Positions 6,027 to 10,604 of a stretch of 10,604 bases of DNA are shown here, piece by piece. How positions within the stretch are numbered: position 1 is the stretch's first letter; each line of letters opens with the position of its first letter. Both the position numbers and the translations under genes were made by a program. The notes below the pieces were generated by a model. It was not told the origin of the DNA, did not search any database, and worked only from the letters and a program-made list of their open reading frames with translations. Origin of the DNA: Gammaproteobacteria bacterium (GTDB lineage Bacteria; Pseudomonadota; Gammaproteobacteria; S012-40); assembly GCA_015491615.1 (NCBI GenBank), contig WFVN01000034.1, positions 1 through 10,604 on the forward strand. Reading direction: 5' to 3'.

Positions 6027-7064
6027 TCAGCCTTTCGCACAAAGGTTTTCGAGGCGCTGTGTCCGCTCCTTTCGGGGTAGTGCGGCCAGGGTCCTCACCC
6101 GTTCGTAGAACGCCGGCCAGTCTTCGATCGAGCGCCGCAGACAGACGAAGGCGGGCAGCAGGCTGGTGTAGTCCTGCAGGGGGACGAAGCGGGCGTTGTT
6201 GATGGGTCCCTGGAACCAGCCATCGAAATAGGGCCCTTCCCCCCAGCCCGCCTTGAGGGCTTGGTAGTCCGCCTTCAGTTCGGCGAACAGGGCCGCCTTG
6301 GTGCGGCGCAGCGCCGCCTCGCTGCCCCCCTGGGCGTAGCGCTCGGCCAGGCGTTCCCGATAATGGTGCAGGAGGGCGTGGAAGGCGTCGCGGTGGCGCA
6401 GATAACGGGCGTAGTCGGCCCGCTGTTCCGGCCGCCCCCGCTCCCGCAGCCACTGGTCCACCCCCAATCGTTCCACGGCGCTGGCGAAGCTCTCGTTGAA
6501 GGTGGTGTCGTCGCGCACGTACACCACTTGGTGGGCCAGCTCGTGGAAGATGAGCCCGGCCAGGCGCGTCTCCTCCCAGCGGATGACCGTGTTGAGGAGG
6601 GGGTCGTCGAACCAGCCGAGGGTGGAATAGGCGGGCACGGCGGCGACGAAGGTGTCGAAGCCGGCCGCAGTCAATCGTTCCGCCTCCCGTTGTGCCGCGG
6701 GCAGCCGGAAGTAGCCCCGGTAGCTGGCGCAACCGATGAGGGGGTAGCACCAGCGATGGGGCTCCAGGGAGAATTCGGGGGCGGCGAAGACGTTCCACAC
6801 CGCCGCCGGTCGGCCCAGATCGGCATAGCTGCGGTAGCTGCCGTTGTCGGGTAGGGCCAGGTGTTCGCTGGCGTAGCGGCGGATCACCAGGGCCCGCCGG
6901 AGGCGCGCCTTGAGCCAGGCCGGTTGGTCGGGGTCGGCGAGGACCTCGTCGATGGGCCGGCGTTTGGCCCACACCTCCAACTGGCCCTGCGCCGCCTGCA
7001 GGTAGTAACCCGCGGCGCAACTGGCGAGGAGGGGAACGAGCAGAAGGAGGGCGATCAGGCGCAT
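6027..7064 (-). CDS. Predicted zinc aminopeptidase lipoprotein (COG4324 type)
   Basis: The 345-residue protein belongs to the family of putative aminopeptidases annotated from proteobacteria; biochemical function is not established to my knowledge. The N-terminus is a lipoprotein signal (MRLIALLLLVPLLAS-C16, lipobox L-A-S-C), so it should be anchored in a membrane facing the periplasm. The metalloprotease site is H174-E-L-A-H178, followed by N190-E191-S-F-A, whose Glu is the likely third zinc ligand (gluzincin-like). Other conserved-looking stretches are PAYSTLGWFDDPLLNTVI (144-161) and the C-terminal NNARFVPLQDY. The long helical segment at 200-280 is rich in Arg, Ala and Leu. The start codon lies on CATG shared with the divergent cca start, and no clear Shine-Dalgarno precedes it. 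It converges on sspB with 14 bases between the two genes. Confidence 0.87.
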   Translation of the reverse strand: MRLIALLLLVPLLASCAAGYYLQAAQGQLEVWAKRRPIDEVLADPDQPAWLKARLRRALVIRRYASEHLALPDNGSYRSYADLGRPAAVWNVFAAPEFSLEPHRWCYPLIGCASYRGYFRLPAAQREAERLTAAGFDTFVAAVPAYSTLGWFDDPLLNTVIRWEETRLAGLIFHELAHQVVYVRDDTTFNESFASAVERLGVDQWLRERGRPEQRADYARYLRHRDAFHALLHHYRERLAERYAQGGSEAALRRTKAALFAELKADYQALKAGWGEGPYFDGWFQGPINNARFVPLQDYTSLLPAFVCLRRSIEDWPAFYERVRTLAALPRKERTQRLENLCAKG

Positions 7065-8307
7065 GGGCGAGGGCCAAGATAACCGAATCCGGACCTATCT
7101 GGTAGGCGGCGCGGTGCGCGACGCCCTGTTGGGGTTGCCCGTGCGCGAGCGGGACTGGGTGGTGGTGGGGGCCCGTCCCGAAGACCTCCTCGCCCGGGGG
7201 TTCCGCCCGGTGGGCAAGGACTTCCCCGTGTTCCTCCACCCCGAGACCCAGGAGGAGTACGCCCTCGCCCGCACCGAGCGCAAGTCCGGGCGCGGCTACC
7301 ATGGTTTCGTCGTCCACGCCGCCCCCGACGTCACTCTGGAGCAGGACCTGGCGCGCCGCGACCTCACCATCAACGCCATCGCAAAGGCCCCGGACGGCAC
7401 CCTGGTGGACCCCTTCGGCGGCCTGCGCGACCTGCGCCGGCGCCTTTTGCGCCACGTCTCCCTCGCCTTCGTGGAAGACCCGGTGCGCCTGTTGCGGGTG
7501 GCCCGTTTCGCCGCCCGCTTCGCCCCCCTGGGGTTCACCATCGCCCCTGAGACGCGTGCCCTCATGGGGGGGATGGTGGCCAACGGCGAGGTGGACGCCC
7601 TGGTCCCCGAACGGGTGTGGGCGGAGACGGAAAAGGCCCTCGCCTGCGAACGACCCTCGGTGTACTTCCGCGTGCTGCGTGAATGCGGCGCCCTGGGGCG
7701 CATCCTCCCGGAGCTGGACCGCCTGTTCGGTGTGCCCCAGCGGCTAACGTACCACCCGGAAGTGGATTGCGGTGTGCACACCCTCTGGGTGGTGGACCGC
7801 GCCGCCGCTCTGACCCCCGCCCTGCCGGTGCGCTTCGCCGCTCTGGTGCACGACTTGGGCAAGGCGCGCACCGACCCCGCCGCCTGGCCTCGCCACCACG
7901 GCCACGAACGCCTGGGGTTGGCCCCCTTGCGGGCCCTGACCGCGCGCCTGCGGGTGCCCAAGGCCCATGCCGAGCTGGGGGCGCTGGTGGTGCGCCACCA
8001 CGGCCAGGCCCTGCGCGCCCGGGAACTGCGTCCGTCCCGCCTGCTGGAGCTGCTCACGCGCCTGGATGCCCTGCGCCGCCCCCAGCGCCTGGACGACTTC
8101 CTCCTCGCCTGCCAGGCCGATTACCAGGGGCGACCGGGGTACGAGGGTCGCCCCTATGCCCCCGCCGCCTACCTGCGCGGTGCCCTCAAGGCGGCGCTGG
8201 CGGTGCAGGGGCGGGACCTGGCCGCCGAGGGGTATCGCGGCGCCGCCCTGGGGGAGGCATTGCGGCGCCGGCGCCTGGCCGCCCTGGCGGCCTTCAAGCG
8301 CTCATAG
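7063..8307 (+). CDS. cca: Multifunctional CCA protein (tRNA nucleotidyltransferase with HD domain)
   Basis: The 414-residue cytoplasmic enzyme adds and repairs the 3' CCA of tRNAs without a template. The class II nucleotidyltransferase head has YLVGGAVRDALLGLP (12-26). The metal-binding carboxylates are E29-R-D31, an E-x-D in place of the D-x-D of E. coli. DFPVFLHPETQEEYALARTE (53-72), RRDLTINAIA (98-107) and EDPVRLLRVARFAARF (138-153) follow. The C-terminal HD domain, giving phosphatase/phosphodiesterase activity in relatives, shows H263-D264-L-G-K and PRHHGHE (276-282). Length matches the long proteobacterial form. AAGGAGG at 7044-7050 is a good ribosome binding site but lies 12 bases from the ATG, somewhat far. 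The start overlaps the start of the divergent aminopeptidase gene; the stop overlaps the uppP stop. GC content is very high. Confidence 0.96.
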   Translation: MGEGQDNRIRTYLVGGAVRDALLGLPVRERDWVVVGARPEDLLARGFRPVGKDFPVFLHPETQEEYALARTERKSGRGYHGFVVHAAPDVTLEQDLARRDLTINAIAKAPDGTLVDPFGGLRDLRRRLLRHVSLAFVEDPVRLLRVARFAARFAPLGFTIAPETRALMGGMVANGEVDALVPERVWAETEKALACERPSVYFRVLRECGALGRILPELDRLFGVPQRLTYHPEVDCGVHTLWVVDRAAALTPALPVRFAALVHDLGKARTDPAAWPRHHGHERLGLAPLRALTARLRVPKAHAELGALVVRHHGQALRARELRPSRLLELLTRLDALRRPQRLDDFLLACQADYQGRPGYEGRPYAPAAYLRGALKAALAVQGRDLAAEGYRGAALGEALRRRRLAALAAFKRS

Positions 8308-9099
8308 GAAGAGAATCAGTAACACTCCCCCCAGCACTAGCCGATAGGCTACGAAGGGCATCATTCCCAAGCGGTCCACCAGTTTCAGGAAATAGTGGAT
8401 GCACAGGTACGCGCTGATCCCGCTGAGTATCACCCCGGACGCCAGTGCGGCCCAGTCCACCGCTGCCGGCGAGGCGATCAGATCGCGCGTCTTGAGAGCG
8501 CCGGCGGCGAGGATGATGGGAATGGCGAGGAGGAAGGAGAAACGCGCCGCCGCGTCCCGGGTCAGGCCCAGCATGAGACCGGCGGTGATGGTGATACCAG
8601 AACGAGATGTTCCCGGGATGAGGGCCAGGGCCTGGGCAAGACCGATGAAGAGTACGTCACGCAGCGTCAAGGAGTACTCGCTGCGGGTTCGGCGACCGCG
8701 TACGTCGGCCCAACCCAACAAAATTCCGAAGATGATGGTGGTGGCGGCGATCACCAGGGGGCCGCGCAGGTTCGCCTCGATGAAGTCCTTGAACAGGCCC
8801 CCGAAGACCACCGCCGGCACTGTGCCCACGATCACCGCCCAGGCCAGGCCCGACTCCCCCACGGCGCGTCGTTGACGCAAGGAGAGCAGCCAATCACGTG
8901 TGATGCGCCCCAAGGTGTGGCGGAAATACCCGACCACTGCCACCAGGGTGCCCAGGTGCACGGCCACGTCGAAGGCCAATCCCTGGTCTGGCCAGCCGGT
9001 GAGTACGGGCACCAGGATCAGGTGGGCGGAACTGGAGACGGGTAGGAACTCCGTGATCCCTTGTACCAGGGCGAGAACGACGATCTGCAACCAATCCAT
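8302..9099 (-). CDS. uppP: Undecaprenyl-diphosphate phosphatase (BacA family)
   Basis: The 265-residue integral membrane enzyme dephosphorylates undecaprenyl diphosphate, recycling the lipid carrier for peptidoglycan and other envelope polymers; overexpression of the family gives bacitracin resistance. Both signature regions are present: QGITEFLPVSSSAHL (13-27) with E17 and the serine cluster, and P162-G-T-S-R166-S-G168 with the catalytic Arg. About eight hydrophobic segments are spread through the sequence, ending in a Leu-rich helix at the C-terminus. The ATG at 9099 was chosen over a TTG ten codons upstream because the family begins M-D-W/x-L-Q and GGGAG (9107-9111 on the complementary strand) sits seven bases before it. 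The stop overlaps the convergent cca stop by six bases (TCATAG, 8302-8307). Confidence 0.97.
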   Translation of the reverse strand: MDWLQIVVLALVQGITEFLPVSSSAHLILVPVLTGWPDQGLAFDVAVHLGTLVAVVGYFRHTLGRITRDWLLSLRQRRAVGESGLAWAVIVGTVPAVVFGGLFKDFIEANLRGPLVIAATTIIFGILLGWADVRGRRTRSEYSLTLRDVLFIGLAQALALIPGTSRSGITITAGLMLGLTRDAAARFSFLLAIPIILAAGALKTRDLIASPAAVDWAALASGVILSGISAYLCIHYFLKLVDRLGMMPFVAYRLVLGGVLLILFL

Positions 9100-9264
9100 G
9101 GAACGTCTCCCAAACGAAGGGCGCGGCAAGCGTAGGGGTTTTCCCCGGGGGCGTCAAACAGGGATTCAACATCCGGCGGTGCAAGCTTGCTAAGCTGTTG
9201 GGTAAAGGAATTGCATGGATTGCCGACACGCCCGAGGAAACGGGACCGAGGAAAGGAACGAGCC
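9100..9264. promoter_or_regulatory. Divergent intergenic region between uppP and the acetolactate synthase gene
   Basis: This 165-bp gap must hold promoters for both flanking genes. A perfect 10-bp palindrome, GCAAGCTTGC, sits at 9181-9190 and is followed by a second AAGCT (9192-9196). At 9201-9214 there is GG-N10-GC with TTGCA, resembling a sigma-54 -24/-12 element but with a poor match in the -24 box. No good sigma-70 pair stands out. AAGGAA at 9253-9258 is the ribosome binding site of the gene at 9265; GGGAG at 9107-9111 (minus) serves uppP. Confidence 0.4.
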
Positions 9265-10604
9265 ATGAAGGCGGCCGAACTGTTCGTGAAGTGCCTCGAG
9301 AACGAGGGCGTCGAATTCATCTTCGGCGTACCCGGGGAAGAAAACCTGGACGTCATGGATGCCCTCTTGGATTCTCCCATCCGCTTCGTCACCACCCGCC
9401 ACGAGCAGGGCGCGGCCTTCATGGCCGATGTCTACGGTCGTCTCACCGGCCGCCCCGGGGTGTGCCTGGCGACCCTGGGGCCGGGGGCCACCAACCTCAT
9501 CACCGGCGTCGCCGACGCCAACATGGACCACGCCCCCCTGGTGGCCATCGCCGGCCAGGCCGGCACCAACCGCCTGCACAAGGAATCCCATCAGGTCCTC
9601 GACCTGGAGCTCATGTTCGCCCCCATCACCAAATATTCCTCGCGCTTGCTCACCCCCAACATCATCACCGAGGTGGTGCGCAAGGCCTTCAAGGTGGCGG
9701 TGACGGAAAAGAGCGGCGCCAGCTTCATCGAATTTCCAGAGAACATCGCCAAAATGGAAGTGGACGGCGAGCCTCTGCCGGTGAAGCAGCCCACCTTGCC
9801 CGAGCCCGCCGGCGAGCGGGTGAAGGCCGCCGCCGACATCATCTCCAACGCCCGCCAGCCCATCATCCTCGCCGGTAACGGCGTGATCCGCGCCAAGGCT
9901 TGGAGGCAACTGGCCGACTTCGCCGAACGCCTCAACATCCCTGTCGCCAACACTTTCATGGCCAAGGGCGTGATCCCTTTCCGCCATCCCATGGCCCTGG
10001 GGTCGGCCGGCCTGCAGGCCAACGACTACGTCAACTGCGGTTTCGCCCAGGCGGACGTCATCATCTGCATCGGCTACGACCTGGTGGAGTACCACCCCTA
10101 TCTGTGGCACCCCACCCGCGACCGCACCATCATCCACATCGACACCGTGCCCGCCGAGGTGGATGCCAACTACCCGGTCGCCGTGGGCGTGGTGGGGGAC
10201 ATCAAACTGAGCCTCATCCGCATCGGTGAGCTGGCCACCCCCCACGCCGGCCAGCGCCTGCGCCCCCTGCGCGAGGCCCTCATCGAGGAGATGCGCGCCC
10301 ACCGCAAGGACGACGCCTGCCCCATGAAGCCCCAGAAGATCATCTGGGACCTGCGCACCGCCATGGGCCCCCAGGACATCGTCATCTGCGACGTGGGCGC
10401 CCACAAGATGTGGATGGCGCGCATGTACCGGGCGGACGAGCCCAACACCTGCATCATCTCCAACGGCTTCGCCAGCATGGGCATCGCCGTCCCCGGCGCC
10501 CTGGCGGCCAAGCTCGCCTACCCCCAGCGCAAGGTAGTGGCGGTCACCGGCGACGCCGGCTTCATGATGAACTCGCAGGAGATCGAAACGGCCCTGCGCA
10601 TGAA
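9265..10604 (+). CDS. Acetolactate synthase large subunit (thiamine diphosphate enzyme), 3' partial
   Basis: The first 446 residues of an enzyme that normally has about 550 are visible; the frame runs open off the end of the window. It should condense two pyruvates to acetolactate (branched-chain amino acid or acetoin pathway). The PYR domain (about 1-165) has FIFGVPGEENLD (18-29), catalytic E47 in RHEQGAAFMAD, and LGPGATNLITGVADANMD (71-88). The central domain (about 190-330) has ILAGNGVI and NTFMAKGVIP. The PP domain has NGFASMGIAVPGALAAK and the cofactor-binding start G429-D430-A431-G-F-M-M-N-S-Q-E. The third position is Ala rather than the common Gly of GDG. It resembles the AlsS-like branch more than E. 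coli IlvB/IlvI, but a regulatory-subunit gene could lie beyond the window, so anabolic versus catabolic role is open. A related TPP enzyme is the alternative. The start is set by AAGGAA six bases upstream. Confidence 0.9.
   Translation, partial: MKAAELFVKCLENEGVEFIFGVPGEENLDVMDALLDSPIRFVTTRHEQGAAFMADVYGRLTGRPGVCLATLGPGATNLITGVADANMDHAPLVAIAGQAGTNRLHKESHQVLDLELMFAPITKYSSRLLTPNIITEVVRKAFKVAVTEKSGASFIEFPENIAKMEVDGEPLPVKQPTLPEPAGERVKAAADIISNARQPIILAGNGVIRAKAWRQLADFAERLNIPVANTFMAKGVIPFRHPMALGSAGLQANDYVNCGFAQADVIICIGYDLVEYHPYLWHPTRDRTIIHIDTVPAEVDANYPVAVGVVGDIKLSLIRIGELATPHAGQRLRPLREALIEEMRAHRKDDACPMKPQKIIWDLRTAMGPQDIVICDVGAHKMWMARMYRADEPNTCIISNGFASMGIAVPGALAAKLAYPQRKVVAVTGDAGFMMNSQEIETALRM

Noticed and set aside
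7147..7155. E-x-D instead of D-x-D in the Cca catalytic site as a sign of inactivity
   Set aside because: Glu can serve as a metal ligand, I recall the same form in other gammaproteobacterial Cca proteins, and all other motifs are intact.
5548..7455. A 635-codon open reading frame on the minus strand
   Set aside because: It crosses sspB, the whole aminopeptidase gene and the start of cca in another frame; the product is Arg/Gly/Pro-rich without recognisable features, a product of high GC.
9100..9129. A longer UppP starting at TTG, 10 codons upstream
   Set aside because: The added residues are charged and unlike the family, and a good Shine-Dalgarno precedes the ATG at 9099.
9190..10404. A 404-codon minus-strand open reading frame
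   Set aside because: It is antisense to the acetolactate synthase gene and composed mostly of Gly, Val, His and Asp; the plus-strand frame gives clear ThDP-enzyme motifs.
1..10604. CRISPR arrays, tRNA or rRNA genes, insertion sequences or phage genes
   Set aside because: No regularly spaced repeats, cloverleaf-like segments, transposase motifs or long terminal inverted repeats were seen on reading both strands.

Overview
The window reads as a stretch of a proteobacterial chromosome, most likely gammaproteobacterial. The supporting signs are the gene order Rieske - cytochrome b - cytochrome c1 - sspA - sspB, a long multifunctional Cca with an HD domain, and an SspB adaptor with its C-terminal ClpX-binding tail. 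No species can be named from the sequence alone. The organism respires through periplasmic c-type cytochromes. It carries two unrelated quinol:cytochrome c oxidoreductases side by side, which is the most interesting property of the window.

Layout. Positions 1-2026 (+) hold the 3' end of an alternative complex III (ACIII) operon: actD (5' end missing), actE (monoheme cytochrome c) and actF (NrfD-like integral membrane subunit). It is closed by a strong intrinsic terminator at 2052-2081. A leader of about 180 bp follows, with three copies of the 8-mer GATGCGGA. Positions 2263-4813 (+) hold the canonical cytochrome bc1 operon, petA-petB-petC, with start and stop codons overlapping by 1 and 4 bases. 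An extended -10 promoter with a GC-rich discriminator (4849-4866) lies upstream of sspA-sspB (4961-6012, +), which encode the stringent starvation protein and the ClpXP adaptor.

From 6027 the order becomes alternating. A predicted zinc aminopeptidase lipoprotein (6027-7064, -) runs head-on into sspB. It shares a CATG start with the divergent cca gene (7063-8307, +). The cca stop overlaps the stop of the convergent uppP (8302-9099, -). A 165-bp divergent intergenic region then leads to a thiamine-diphosphate enzyme of the acetolactate synthase family (9265 to the window end, +, 3' end missing).

How the genes relate. ACIII and bc1 both oxidise membrane quinol and pass electrons to periplasmic electron carriers, so the two operons provide parallel entry points to the same part of the respiratory chain. 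The terminator and separate leader suggest independent transcription. sspA/sspB (stress response and proteolysis), cca (tRNA 3' end), uppP (lipid carrier recycling) and acetolactate synthase (pyruvate metabolism) are housekeeping functions with no evident link to the respiratory genes. By eye, the DNA is less GC-rich in the respiratory part up to about petB than from petC onward.
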